A stretch of 64,000 nt of DNA from Primula veris (lineage: Eukaryota > Streptophyta > Magnoliopsida > Ericales > Primulaceae), in the NCBI GenBank assembly GCA_963682055.1, contig OY821740.1, positions 31,450,795 through 31,514,794 on the forward strand, in the 5' to 3' direction. Shown here piece by piece: positions 49,317 through 61,871 of the stretch. The stretch's first letter is position 1; each line of letters starts with the position of its first letter. Under the pieces are notes generated by a model. That model searched no databases and was not told the origin of the DNA. It saw nothing but the letters and a program-made list of their open reading frames with translations. Both the position numbers and the translations under genes were made by a program.

Positions 49317-51086
49317 GTGAGTTCAAAGAAGCCAGTCTTTTTGACTACTTTGCTTGTTATAGATGACAATCATGACATTATGTGGGTTATCTGTATGAGA
49401 ATCTGTGTACATATGTGTGTGACACATGACATGAGAAATTTGTTACGTTGTGTACTGAAACCTTATGATGGAAGTTATCAGGCTTCATGTTCTGTTCTTG
49501 ATTTGTGTATACAATATCGCCCTAAATACATGTTTTTTCTTATTTCATATGTTTATCTTGTACTGCATGCCATTAGATTTTTACAGTTGTTCACTGTTCG
49601 TTCAGCCGATCAGTATGTCAGCGTTGAGTATGGCTGTGAAGTAAACATGATACCGTGTAAACCTTTGCCAGAGTTAAGTAGTTATCCAACAAAAGAAGTG
49701 GGTTTTTATGTAGTTACATATTTCTTACCTGTTGAAAGCAACACAAGAATATTCATCAACAGCGATAGTATAGTTAAGGATTCTTGTAATAGGAAAAAGA
49801 ACTGTAATGTGATTTATCAAGATGATTTATATGCATGTTTTAGTAAATTAAAACTTCACCAATTAAGCTTGCAAAAGCCTAAAGCAGTCACTAGTCAGGA
49901 TCAAACATCAAAACAGAAGCTGGATAAAATGTTCAGTGTTCCAATAAATGATTGATTCTTCTAGTAGAACAGTAGAGTCTGGATCAAATATCAAAACAGA
50001 AGCTGTATAAAATTTTCAGTGCTCCAATAAATGATTGATTCTGCTAGTAGAACAGTAGAGTCTTGTACCTTATATTTTTTTAATGCAAATTCTTGTTCTG
50101 TTTCAAACTCTTATGTTGTTTCGACAATTCGACCAGAAACATAATATTTGCTCAGTAGCGTCTGGAATCTGTTTACATCAAAAGAATTTTTTGGTTGTCT
50201 ATGCATGACAATGTTCTTCTTTCTTTAAGTTTCATGTTCTGCATTTAAAAAGCCGGTCCGAACCTGATTCCATTTCTGGATTTTTTGTTTTTTTCTGATA
50301 CCCGACTGATGGTCTAAATTCCAGTAACTTATCTGGTTTGTTTTGAGAGTTTTTTGAAATTGATGCATACCTAGGTAGTACCTATATTCGGCAAAATATA
50401 TTCCTCTTTTGTCAGTAGGGAATGAGTCATTGGCGATTCAAAATTATTTGTTGTACTTAGTTTATCTGGCAAATGAAAGAAACCAAGACCGATCATCTGA
50501 GGTAGCTAGTTTTTCCCTTTCTTTTCTTTGGTTTACCTACATAAGCCTTGGTGAATATTATCTTGTATCAAAGAAGTCCTTGCCGCTACCGTTTTGTACA
50601 TAAAACTATTAATGTGTTTCGTACTCTGTGTGTGTGTATCTAAATAAATTGCTGTTGCTTATATTATGTATAGCATTTTGTCTAGTGTTCTATTCTTTAA
50701 GTTTTGTCAAACAATTTGAATAATTCTTTCTCAGTCACTGCACAAAGTTCTTCTTATGCAAGTGATTACTCTCTCTGTCTGAGTAACGAATGTTTCTATG
50801 GATTTTATTTGTGTGTACAAACTATTATCCTCTCTGCTTGAGCCTTCTCCAAAGATACCTATGACGTTTATCTTCAGTGTTATTGGAGTACATTTTTCAA
50901 GTGATTTCACATTACTAATTTCCTCTATCGAAAGAAAACTACAATCGGCTGACTTAGCACAACTATCAAATATTCCACTAGCATGTTATGGTACTAGTAC
51001 TCTTTGAAATTACATCGTATTAGTTGCATGCATTTACACTCGTGTTAGATTAATATTATCCCACGTCAAAAGGATGGAGTTGTAGC
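49317..51086. other. LENG1 3' flank, intergenic
   Basis: Probably contains the LENG1 3' UTR. A long open stretch from 49317 to 49955 has no start Met at its head, has no recognisable family pattern and begins inside a splice-donor consensus. I do not call it a gene. No other feature to 51081. Confidence 0.4.
49899..50063. repeat. 83-bp tandem duplication
   Basis: 'gatcaaa.atcaaaacagaagctg.ataaaat.ttcagtg.tccaataaatgattgattct.ctagtagaacagtagagtct' is present twice in a row with about six differences. Confidence 0.9.
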
Positions 51087-51786
51087 TGGCGAGGGAATGT
51101 CGACACCCCCTTGTCCGGGGTAATACCGTCATCACAACATGCTATCCGGGTCTGTCAAACATAGGTCACGCATCACCCCGGATCTGGAGAGACCGGTCTG
51201 TGATCACGCCGGTCTAGAGAAGCGTGTCGAGTACGCTTCCCCAATTAATGTTGCTGCTCTCTTGGGGGACCCTTCATGTGTTTCATCGACGTGGCCCAAT
51301 CACAGACCAGCTCTGTGGGCCCCGGCAAAGGACAGTACCCTTGTCAGAGTCATAAATGACCTGACGCCGTTGGATCAACACTTGACAGTACAGTGATCCA
51401 AGGGCTAATGTACCTCTGATCTGATCACACTATAAATACCCCCTCTAATACTACTTCGAAAGGGGACACAAAAAGACAGAAAGGAGAGATAAAGTAAAAA
51501 TCACCCGGACCGCCTAAACACGATCTCTGACATCCGACACCACCCGTTGTAACCGGCCCGATCCCTCACCCTTAATTGTATTCCTACTTTCGGTCTCTAC
51601 AAATACTGACTTGATCGTTGGAGAGGAAAAACCTGGTACCAACCCCGGGCCCCTGTTCGTTTCTTGTGCAGGCACGAAGAGCGCCTCGTCACCCAAGCAG
51701 CAATAATATCCGTATCAGATACCTCGGAAGATCGGAGCCGACGCGAATTGATTAAGCCGAGCTTGGGAAGAAAATCAGGCTCGCCA
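51087..51786 (+). repeat. Gypsy 5' LTR, 700 bp
   Basis: Carries TATAAATA at 51431-51438 in cactataaatacccc, the likely start of the genomic transcript. A 7-bp inverted repeat (TGGCGAG...CTCGCCA) closes it. Confidence 0.95.
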
Positions 51787-51788
51787 AT

Positions 51789-51806
51789 TGGCGCCGTCTG
51801 TGGGAA
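51789..51806 (+). promoter_or_regulatory. Gypsy primer-binding site
   Basis: TGGCGCCGTCTGTGGGAA starts 2 bases after the LTR. Its complement ends in CCA like a tRNA 3' end. Which tRNA it is needs comparison with a tRNA set. Confidence 0.85.
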
Positions 51807-51849
51807 CTTTTGAACGCGTTAGCTCTGACGTTCCGACCTCATAGAAAAC

Positions 51850-54800
51850 ATGTCTGGCAATAACCGATTCGACACCCCGTCGTCTCGACACACCCCCGTT
51901 CTTGGGATGCCCAGGACGCTCTCTTTCGGTGAGACCCCGAGAACCGCGTCCACGAGGGATCCCGCCCCCTTAACGGCAATACCTGCGACGCCCCGATCAC
52001 GGACCGAGCTGACAGAGATGATGCTCGATGTACACGAGAAGGAGCTCGTCGCGCTTGCTGCCCAGAAGGCATTGATAGCCACGCTGATGGCACCGGAGCC
52101 CGAGCCCGTCCTCCAAAACGCAAGCCAAGTCGAACCGGTCCTCCGATCCACTAAAAGCGTGATGTCCCGGTTTGGACCCCACCGACGACCCCCCCCTAGA
52201 GACTCCCAGAGAGCCAACTAGGGGTGAGGAGTCGGAGCGCTCCCACGAAGGGAATTCTCGTCGAGGCGACGAGCAAAGCGTGCACTCACGAATCCGCTGG
52301 CCAGATGACAGTTATGGATCACAGCCAGAGTCGAGTCGTGCACGAACTGAAAAGCCTCCTCGTAGACGGAGACGCAACCGCCGCGCTGCCGACGAAGCAG
52401 CGTTAAAAATCGTTGCATCCACCCGTAGCACCCCGTTCTCAGACGAAATAGAGTACAGCGCACCCCTCGGAAATTTCGCTGCCCCCGTTCTCCAAGTCTT
52501 CAATGCAGATTCTGACCCGGAAGCTCACCTCCGGCATATCGATACCAGATGAATCATTGGTCCCACCTCGATCGGCTTATGTGCAAATGCTTCCCCGCCA
52601 GTCTGGGGAGGTTGGCAAGTAAATGGTTCCAGTCTCTGCCTGCCAACTCCATCCACTGTTGGGATGACCTCGCCTATGACTTTGCACACCGGTTTATCAA
52701 CTTGAAAGAAAGGGTTGCCCAACCGGAACAATTGTACCAAGTTAGGGCCCAACCTAAAGAGACCCTCGAGAGTTATGATAATCGGTTCTGGCAGAAGCAC
52801 GCGGAGTGCGCCGACTGCCCCGATTCTATTGCCATAGCTGCCTTTAGGCAGAACATGATCGTAGGGAGCAGGATCCGCAACGAAATGATAGCGACCCCTC
52901 CGAGCACGGTTTCTCAACTCCGATCACTGATAAAGCAGCATGTCGATATCGAGAAGGACATGAGATCTGCTGGGGCAAGTCGTTCGGTCGCCAGCATCGA
53001 ACAGCCCCGTGAGAGGACCGTCTCGAGAAGCACCCGGAGAGATCGCCCCATAGCGGAAAGGATGGGGAGAACTCGTATGGGAGAGAGTCCGCAACCGGCC
53101 CCCAAGAGGAGAAGAGAGGAGCCCCGTCGGAATGGCCATATGGTACCGGGAATTGCCTACTCTACCACCTTTCGTCTCCCGTTGACCGACCTGCTTGGCG
53201 AAATTGAGAACGAGCCGTTCTTCTCCTGGCCCCTCCCACTCCGGAACGAACCAGCCCGCGGGCCCAATGATAAATTCTGTGACTGTCACAGAGGCCGTGG
53301 CCACAATACCAACGAGTGTCATGGTCTGAAGGCGAGGCTCGAAGGATGGGTACGAGATGGCTTGATGAATAAATACGTCAAGACTCGAAGAGACTCCGAT
53401 CGAGGTCGAGAAGGGGCCGACGAGAGGCAACCGGACCTGCCCCCACCGGTAATGACCTGTCAGGTTATCCACTCCGGACCGAAGAAGCCCAACCCTAGTG
53501 GAGTCGAGATGACCGAGGCCCGTGAGGCCGCGATGAAGCAGCATGTCTGCCTCGCCGAGAGACCAAACCCCCGAAAGAAATGTAAGCACGATACCAGGCC
53601 GGACCTCAGCTTCACCGACTTCGACCTAGTGGGGGTAGATCTGCCCCATAATGATGCCCTTGTTATCACTGCCCAAGTTGGTCATTGCGCGGTGGGACGA
53701 ATCCTCGTCGATCAGGGGGCATCGGTGAATATACTCTTTGAAGACCTCTTCCAAAAGATGGGACTGACGGAGGGGCAGTTAGATACAAACACCCCTCCTC
53801 TGTACGGATTCAACTCTGAGGCTGTTCAGCCCAGAGGGAACATAACCTTGCCTGTTAAAACAGGAACCAAGGTTATGAGTGTGGAGTTCACATTGGTGGA
53901 TGTCCCCTCCGTTTACAACGTCATACTAGGGCGTGCGTGGCTTCACGAGATAGAAGGCGTCTCCTCCACACTGCACCAAAAGGTCAAGTACCCAACTGTG
54001 TCTGGAGCAGAGACCATTTCGGGTAACCAAAAAGTCTCGCGAAGCTGTCCCATGGCCGTGTATTCCGGCGAAAAGCCGGTCCCGGTCCAGAGTGCTATGA
54101 ATATAGAGACTGAGGATCCCAAGCTGCTGAGGGAACTGAGCAAAAAGATGGGACCAGAAGCTGAGGACAAGGTAGAAGGGGGATTGTTGAAAATCCAGAT
54201 CCCGGGGTACGACGGGGACCACTTTTTTATGGTGGGCGCGAAGCTAAGTGAGCCCGAGGTATCCGATCTCGTTGCACTCCTGCTCGAGTACCTCGACAAC
54301 TTTGCATGGTCCCCTAGTGAAATGCCAGGTATCAGCCCCGACCTTGCCTGCCATAAATTAAACGTCAACCCGGACGCGAGGCCTGTGATGCAAAAGGGAC
54401 GTCGCGTCAGTCCAGAGCATGCCGACGCCATCAATGAGGAGGTGCAAAAGCTTCTATTGGCTGAAGCCATCAGAGAAGTTTATTATCCTAGATGGCTCGC
54501 TAACCCCGTAGTGGTCCCCAAGAAGAACGGAAAGCTGCGCGTATGAATAGACTACACGGGCCTGAACCGAGCCTGCCCAAAAGATCCTTTCCCCTTGCCC
54601 AAAATCGATCAGATAGTGGACTCCACTGCCGGAGCTGCCAGGATGAGCTTCCTAGACGCCTGCTCCGGCTATCATCAAATACCCATGTCGGAGGCTGATC
54701 AAGAGAAAACGGCATTCATAACTCCAAGGGGAAATTACTGTTATAAGGTGATGCCCTTCGGGCTCAAGAACGCCGGGGCAACATATCAGAGGATGGTCAC

Positions 54801-57417
54801 TAAGATATTCTCCAAGAATATAGGCCGGACCATGGAGGTCTATATTGACGACATGGTGGTAAAGAGCGCCCAGGAGGGGGACCACCTCTCCGACCTCAGA
54901 GAAGTCTTCGAAACAATCCGAAGACACAACCTCAAACTGAATGCTTCCAAATGTGCATTTGGGGTTGTGGCCGGCAAGTTTCTAGGGTTCATGGTGACAC
55001 ACCGCGGCATAGAGGCAAACCCAGATCAAATCTCTGCCTTGAAGAATTTGAGGACCCCAGAAAAGAGAAAGGATATACAAAAGCTAGCCGGGATGGCTGC
55101 CGCCCTGAACCGCTTCATTGCTCGGTTCGGGGATCGCTGCAAGCCATTCTTTACTGCCCTGAAGGCTCAGAAGAAGTTCGAATGGGACGATGAATGTCGT
55201 GGGGCGTTCACGGAGCTGGCAGACTACCTCGGGAGTTCACCCTTACTGACCAAGCCGGACACCGGCGATGTCCTTGCCTTATACCTGGCAGTGTCAGAAA
55301 TAGCCGTCAGCGCCGTACTCATCAAAGAGCTCGGCAGGGAGCAAAGGCCTATCTACTATGTGAGCAAGACCCTGCTTGACGCCGAGGCTAGGTACCTGCC
55401 CATAGAAAAGCTCGTCCTAGCCCTCGTTATGGCCTCGCGTAAGCTGGCACACTATTTCTCGGCCCATAGTATCGTGGTATATACCGATCAACCCGTCCGG
55501 GAAATACTCCAGAAGGGAGATCTGTCTCGACGTATGACAAAGTGGGCTTGCCACCTGAACGCGTACGACATCCGTTACGAGCCCCGGACATCCGTGAAGG
55601 GGCAAGCTCTGGCTGACTTTGTGGCAGAGTTCGCAATCGCGGACACGACGGCCCTAAGTCCCGGCATTGCAGGACGCGCCCTTGAGACGTGGACCTTGCA
55701 TGCGGATGGGGCCGCCAATAAAAAAGGATCCGGTCTCGGGGTGGTACTCCGGTCTCCACAAGGCGACGTGATCGAAAAGTCAATCCAGCTTGGCTTCCGA
55801 GCCACTAATAATGAGGCAGAATATGAGGCAGTGATCGCCGGCTTAAGAATGGCACGTAGCCTTGGAGTCAAGAAAATACTCGTGAACACCGACTCCCAAT
55901 TAGTCAGTGGCCAGATAAGTGGGGAGTTCTAAACAAAGGATGAGAGGATGGCACTCTACGTGGCTGTCGCCTCGGGAATACTCCAAACCTTCGACTATCA
56001 AGAGGTCCACAATATCAACAGGAACGAGAACTCTCATGCCGACGCCCTCGCGACCCTGGCCTCGGCAATAAATGACAAGCGAGAAAGGACTGTCACCGTA
56101 GAGTATGTCCCCTCACCGAGCATCGACGTGAAATCAAAGGTCAACGTGGTGACCGACATCCCACCGGAGCAAAGTTGGATGGACCCCATAATCACGTATC
56201 ATATCTCCGGCGACCTGCCCAACGACAGGAAAGAAGCTGAGAAAATAAAGAGGAAGGCCCTCGGGTTCTGGCTGGCTCCGAACGAAAGGCTTTATAAGAG
56301 GTCGTTTTCCGGGCCCTACTTGCTCTGCGTTCGCCCCGACATGGTTCTAAAGGTCATGGAGGAGATACACGAAGGAACGTGTGGAAGCCACACTGGGGGC
56401 AGGTCGCTGGCCAATCGAGCCTTGACCCACGGATATTGGTGGCCCCTTATGCAAAAGGATGCCAAAGCCTTCGTGCTCAGGTGTGAGAAGTGTCAAAAAT
56501 ATGCGCCCATACCTCGAGCCCCGGCCCAAAAAATGAGCAGTGTGACCTCGCCTTGGCCATTCGCATAATGGGGCATGGATATCGTCGGACCATTCCCTCA
56601 GGCCCCGGGGGGAAAAAGGTTCCTCCTCATGGTCACCGACTACTTCTCAAAGTGGGTAGAATCCGTGGCATTAGCCAAGATAACGGAGGTCGAAGTGATC
56701 AGGTTCCTCTGGAGAGATGTGATCACAAGATTTGGAATCCCCTACTCGATAGTTGCAGATAATGGGGGACAGTTCACCGAAGCTAAATTAAAAGCAATGT
56801 ACGCGAAGTACCACATCAAAAGCTATTATTCCACCCCTTCATATCCCCAAAGCAATGGACAAGCTGAGGTGTCGAATAAGACCGTTCTTGACGGAATAAA
56901 AAAAAGGCTAGACGAGTCCAAGGGACGATGGGCCGATGAACTGCAGCACGTCCTATGGGCCTACCGAACGACGAGACGACGGGGCACTCAACAAACGCCT
57001 TATAGTCTCACCTACGGGATGGAGGCTGTCATCCCGTTAGAAATCGGACTCCCCTCTCTCAGAACCGACATGGTAGAGAACGGACTGAATGAAAAAATGA
57101 TGGGCCTCGAGCTCGACTATGCTGAAGAACGAAGGGAAGTCGCGGCCATCCGTAACGCCGAGTATAAAAACGAACTGGGACGTTCCTATAACAAAAGAGT
57201 GAACGCCAGACGTTTCCAGGACGAAGACCTCGTGCTACGAAAAGTAAACAACAACACAAGAGTACAGTCCGACGGCAAGCTAGGCCCCAACTGGGAAGGC
57301 CCTTATCGAATCCTCGGTGCAGTAGGGAACGGGGCCTACCTGTTGGGTCGCCTTCCCAACGATGTCCCGGTGGACCGACCTTGGAACGTCAACAACCTAA
57401 GGAAGTACTACCAGTAA
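51850..57417 (+). pseudogene. Gypsy gag-pol polyprotein, interrupted
   Basis: Gag starts at 51850. The frame shifts near 52190 (a run of eight C) and back near 52535, before the capsid-like Retrotrans_gag part (CKCFPASLGRLASKWFQSLP at about 52585). Then come a CCHC-like finger (CDCHRGRGHNTNEC), the protease (VDQGASVNILF, about 53710), reverse transcriptase with YIDDMVVKS near 54841, and RNase H (LHADGAA, NNEAEYEA, VNTDSQL, 55690-55910). Integrase follows, with an H2C2 finger (CEKCQKY, about 56490) and catalytic acids in MDIVGPFP, VADNGGQF and SNGQAE (56575-56880). Stops at 54544 (TGA), 55930 (TAA) and 56566 (TAA) lie in the same frame. Each looks like a single-base change in a residue conserved in relatives. 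The domains are otherwise well kept, so the damage is recent. Confidence 0.93.
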
Positions 57418-57540
57418 GGCTCGGCCTTTGTGTCTTGATGTAAATAAGAATATGATGTAAATATGCCTGAGGGCTTTATGAATGAAACTGTTGTTATTTC
57501 AAAATCACCTCGGCTTACATTTATTGGAATTTTAAAGTTC

Positions 57541-57790
57541 ATTTAAATTCTACAAGTGTTTCAGAACACCCGAGCCTATACGGCACCCCGGCCTAAATTT
57601 CAATTTATTCTACAAGTGTTTCAGAACACGAGCCTACACGGCACCCCGGTTTCTATTTATTTGAATTTTTCAGTTCATTTAAAATTTTACAAGTGTTTCA
57701 GAACACGAGCCTATACGGCACCCCGGTTTCAATTTATTTGAATTTTTCAGTTCATTTAAATTTTACAAGTGCTTCAGAACACCCAATCCT
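57541..57790. repeat. Tandem repeat, 3-4 units, after pol
   Basis: 'tacaagtgtttcagaacac.gagcctatacggcaccccgg.ttcaatttatttgaatttttcagttcatttaaatt' recurs at about 57551, 57610, 57690 and 57763 with length changes. It lies in the non-coding part behind integrase. Confidence 0.88.
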
Positions 57791-58036
57791 ACACGCATGT
57801 CAGCTTCTCACTGCGTTAATTCGAATTGTGAGTTATATAAAATGAGTGCCCCAACACCGAAGCATACAGGCCCACTCATTTGGGAGCACGTACACAATGG
57901 AAGTCAAACACAGAAGAATAAAGACAAGTAAGAATAAAGACAAGTCCAAAATTGTTTTCCATTTCATTCAACGGAAAGCTATTACAAGCTAAGTACAAAA
58001 ATGAAGATTACATCAAAGAACAAAAAAAAAACTACC

Positions 58037-60658
58037 CTAGGTAGCCCCGTCGTCATCTTCCTCATCCTCTTCGTCGGAGAGAGCTCGAGGAGTGAGGGGA
58101 ACGACCTCAGGAACGGGAGCTGAGGGGACAGGGACGATGATATTGTCCACATTCCATACCGGATGGTCCGGTCCCGCCCTAAAAAAGGCAGCCGCCTCGG
58201 TCCACCCTTCGACATAGAAGGAATTGAATTCCTTCTGTGTCTTTTGGACCCAGGTGGCATTCAGGTCGGCTTGGGCAGACTGGACTGCGGTTTTTAGCTT
58301 GTCAGCCACCCCAGCCTCTGCCTCTTTCAGAGCCGCCTCCGCAGCCTGGGCGTGCTCCTCGGCCTCCACCCTAGCCTTCACGGCTTCAACCCTTCGAGCC
58401 TCGATCGAGGCATTCAGGTCCTCGGCCTTCTCCGCCCTAGCCTGGGCCTCCTCCGCCCTTTTCTGGGCCTCCTCCATAAGCCTAGCATTAGCCTCGGCCT
58501 TCGCGGCCCATGATCTCACCAGCTGGCCTTGGTGATAAACGTATTGGTTCATCATCAAGTAGGCCTACGAATGAAAGAGCAAAACACTTAGTAAAATATT
58601 TGAGAAATAAAAGAAAACATACGAAATAAACACTATGAGGAGTTTCGTACCTGAGGAATCATGGCCATGGCCGATGCCATGGAGGAGGCAAGGTCACGTC
58701 CTCGGTGGTCAGCCTCGACGCTCTGCTGCTGGAGCGCAGCCAAAGCCAGTAGTTCGGCGGATGGGTGAGCCTCCATTATGCTCTTCACCCCCGTGGCCGC
58801 CTTCACCTCCTCGGGTGTTTGCACAGGCATCCTATGAGACGGAGAAGCAGAAGAGGAGCCCGAGCTTTGAGTAGGGCCCAACGTTACCCTTGGCCCCTCC
58901 ACCACCACAACCTCAGGCGGGGTGCTCCCCCCAACCTTGGCCTTCTTCCCATCACGGAGGGACTTCGTCCCCTCCACCTTTCTTTTTCCAAGCTAGGCCT
59001 TACGGGCGGCCCGATCAAGCCTGGCCTGAGCTGCCAAGTCATCCGCAACATCGGCGTTAGGTTGAGGCACGACGACCACCTCCTTTTCCCCCGCCTCAAC
59101 CACCACCTCAACCACCTCCTCATCCCTAGCCTCCTTCGCCCCCTCCTCCGCAGCCTCGGGCTCAATGCCCCCATCCCCGCCATTGCCTGCCTCGACAACC
59201 GCATCGTCAGCCCCCTCCCCATCTTCGCCATTATCCCCTGCCTCGACAGCATTTTATTCCACCTCCTCCTCTTCATCAGAATGGACCACCTGCACAGGCC
59301 AAACGAAAAAGAAGTTGGAAAAATTAACAAAATTTGGCCAAGTGTGAAACTAAAAATCTAAGCATAAAAAGTTAGAGCTAACTCACCCTGGTCCGAGAGG
59401 TGCCCAAGCTTGGCCCGGTGGGAAGCGCCTCGGGAGAACTGTCCTCCAGACGGAAGGAGCCCGCCGTTCCAGGCTCCCTGGAGCTTAGGGGAAGGACCTC
59501 TGGCAGAGGCTTCCCATACTGGTCGATATAGCTGCGGGTACCGTCTGCCCCCTCCCTATAATAGAGGATGGTACCATCAGGCCGGGTTTTGAACAGAACC
59601 CCGGCCGACGCAGAAGCAAATGAGGTCACCAGCACGGCCTTCGCCTTGCTGCTTGGCTTCGGCTTCGTCGCCTTCTTCGCCACAGGCACAACCTCGGCCT
59701 CAGCTTCTTTGATGACCTTAGGCGGGAGGGTGGACTCAAAACCCTTCTCTTTCTCCCACCGTTCCCGGGAGTACCCCACATGACAGAAGGTCCTAGGGGG
59801 CCAGAGGAACTCGTTCCCCTTACAGCTGGTGGGGGAGCTACAGAATAACAGGCGCTCCGCATCGCGAGCTCCTGCGTCGGTCCCATCCGGACCCCACCAG
59901 TTCAAGGCCAACTCCATCGACCTCACGTTCGGCTCCCCGAGACCCCTTAGCTTCGCGGCCACCGTGGCCTTGTTCTCTTTGGTGCTGAGAACCCTCCCCG
60001 GTCTGGTTGGGAGGATCAGGTCATCCCGGTGGAGCCAGTTACCCTCCACCACGATCACATCTTGTGTGTAACCCCGATTTGAATCGGAGTTACCCAAGAT
60101 AAGCTGGTTATGCGACCGGCACCGCAGGTACGGCTGCCTGCTTTTGGCTTGAGAGCTAGGCTCGCTCTGTAAAAACTCATAACAAGCAAGCAGCTCCCTT
60201 AACCCCAATGGTTCCGGTAGAGTCGAGCCCAATAGAACGTTTAGGGCCTCCATCCCGGCGCAGATCCGGTGGGCTTGCAGAGGCCACTAGCAAGGGAGAG
60301 TTTGCGTCCAGGCGCATAACTCCGCCAGAAGCTCCGGGATAGGGAGGTGAGTGCCCCCGTACAGGAGGGACGAGAGAGAGAGCGTCACCATGCTCTTCGG
60401 ATCCGCTACGATCCCGTTCACCTCGTTAGAGTTCTGACACGTCCGAAGACGGAACTCTTCGTCGATCCCGCAGAGTTGTCGGAACTCTTCGAGATCGGAC
60501 CCATGGGTCCTCACCATGATGCTGTTGTCGTTGACATCGACGCTCAGGGACGGGTCGAGGACCATGGCCCGGAACAGAATTGCATTGGCCATCACGGCCA
60601 GGCGTTGTGGAGTAGGGGCAACCATCGGGCCCTTGCCGGCTCCGTGCTTGATAACCAT
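58037..60658 (-). pseudogene. Antisense gene of the Gypsy/Tat element
   Basis: Minus-strand coding blocks join in phase: 59387-60658 (start MVIKHGAGKGPMV), 58651-59290 (acceptor gtgcag|gtggtc) and 58037-58564 (cgtag|gcctac). Donors are accagg|gtgagt and cctcag|gtacga. The first part has a globular look and may correspond to the 'putative gypsy type transposon' (Transposase_28) domain of Tat elements. The middle is very acidic with KKAKVGG-type basic patches. The last block is an Ala/Glu-rich coiled coil (AEEAQARAEKAE) ending in EDEEDDD. Three in-frame stops (TAG near 60288, TAA near 59255, TAG near 58997) break it. Such antisense genes are known from Tat elements such as Grande, but their role is unknown. 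Strong codon structure and clean splice sites show it was once under selection. Confidence 0.7.
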
Positions 60659-60767
60659 TTTGGCTGGGTTTTTGGCTAAGCGTGCAGAGTATGAGAGAAA
60701 GGGAAGGCTATTTGCTGAGAAATTTTAGAGAGAGATTGAGAAAGTGAAAATGAGTTTTCACTGAGGG

Positions 60768-60775
60768 TATTTATA
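60768..60775 (-). promoter_or_regulatory. TATA box for the antisense gene
   Basis: On the minus strand GTCTATAAATACCC stands 110 bases before the antisense ATG at 60658. It is the same core (CTATAAATACCC) as the LTR TATA box at 51431. Confidence 0.65.
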
Positions 60776-61166
60776 GACCCCTAATGGAAGGTGAAAAGAC
60801 ATTTACCAGAAGGTGAAAAGACCGCGACGGCTCATTACACGAACTCCCACAAATAACCGCCGCCACTCAATCGACACATTCCACGTGTACTGCAAGAAGA
60901 GGTCGTCTGCCAAGTGTCACTCACCAGCCGTCTTAGCATTTATAGCATTGGTAGAATCGAAGAGACGGGGGCGGCGCCCCATAAATGTACACCAGGCATG
61001 CTCCACGTGTAGAAAATGCATAAATACAAGAACACGTGTCACGAGACGGACCACGCCGAGACATCTCCACACCGTCAAACATAAGAACACAATGACCGGA
61101 GCCCCCGTAACGACTGAAAATCCCTGTAGACCCCGTCCTTAACGACGACTCCGGACAGGGAGCTGT

Positions 61167-61866
61167 TGGCGAGGGAATGTCGACACCCTCTTGTCCGGGG
61201 CAATACCGTCATCACAACATGCTATCCGGGTCTGTCAAACATAGGCCACGCATCACCCCGGATCTGGAGAGACCGGTCTGTGATCACGCCGGTCTAGAGA
61301 AGCGTGTCGAGTACGCTTCCCCAATTAATGTTGCTGCTCTCTTGGGGGACCCTTCATGTGTTTCATCAACGTGGCCCAATCACAGACCAGCTCTGTGGGC
61401 CCCGGCAAAGGACAGTACCCTTGTCAGAGTCATAAATGACCTGACGCCGTTGGATCAACACTTGACAGTACAGTGATCCAAGGGCTAATGTACCTCTGAT
61501 CTGATCACACTATAAATACCCCCTCTAATACTACTTCGAAAGGGGACACAAAAAGACAGAAAGGAGAGATAAAGTAAAAATCACCCGGACCGCCTAAACA
61601 CGATCTCTGACATCCGACACCACCCGTTGTAACCGGCCCGATCCCTCACCCTTAATTGTATTCCTACTTTCGGTCTCTACAAATACTGACTTGATCGTTG
61701 GAGAGGGAAAACCTGGTAACAACCCCGGGCCCCTGTTCGTTTCTTGTGCAGGCACGAAGAGCGCCTCGTCACCCAAGCAGCAATAATATCCGTATCAGAT
61801 ACCTCGGAAGATCGGAGCCGACGCGAATTGATTAAGCCGAGTTTGGGAAGAAAATCAGGCTCGCCA
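61167..61866 (+). repeat. Gypsy 3' LTR, 700 bp
   Basis: About 99% identical to the left LTR and equal in length. TATAAATA at 61511-61518. Confidence 0.95.
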
Positions 61867-61871
61867 GTAGC

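Larger units (their letters stand above)
51087..61866 (+). mobile_element. Ty3/Gypsy (Tat-like) retrotransposon, complete but defective
   Basis: Two 700-bp LTRs (51087-51786 and 61167-61866) start TGGCGAG and end CTCGCCA, with the target duplication gtagc at 51082-51086 and 61867-61871. I count 7 differences between them (about 1%). The primer-binding site follows the left LTR. Order is gag, protease, reverse transcriptase, RNase H, integrase, so Gypsy. A roughly 3.7-kb region with an antisense gene between pol and the right LTR is a feature of the Tat group. The gag-pol frame is broken by two frameshifts and three stops. At standard plant substitution rates (an assumption) 1% divergence means well under a million years. 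Confidence 0.95.

Noticed and set aside
49317..49955. 212-codon open stretch behind LENG1
   Set aside because: It begins with GTG inside a splice-donor consensus and has no recognisable domain; most likely UTR or intron sequence.
58224..59361. Plus-strand frames within the Gypsy 3' region
   Set aside because: Antisense shadows of the Ala/Glu-rich antisense gene.
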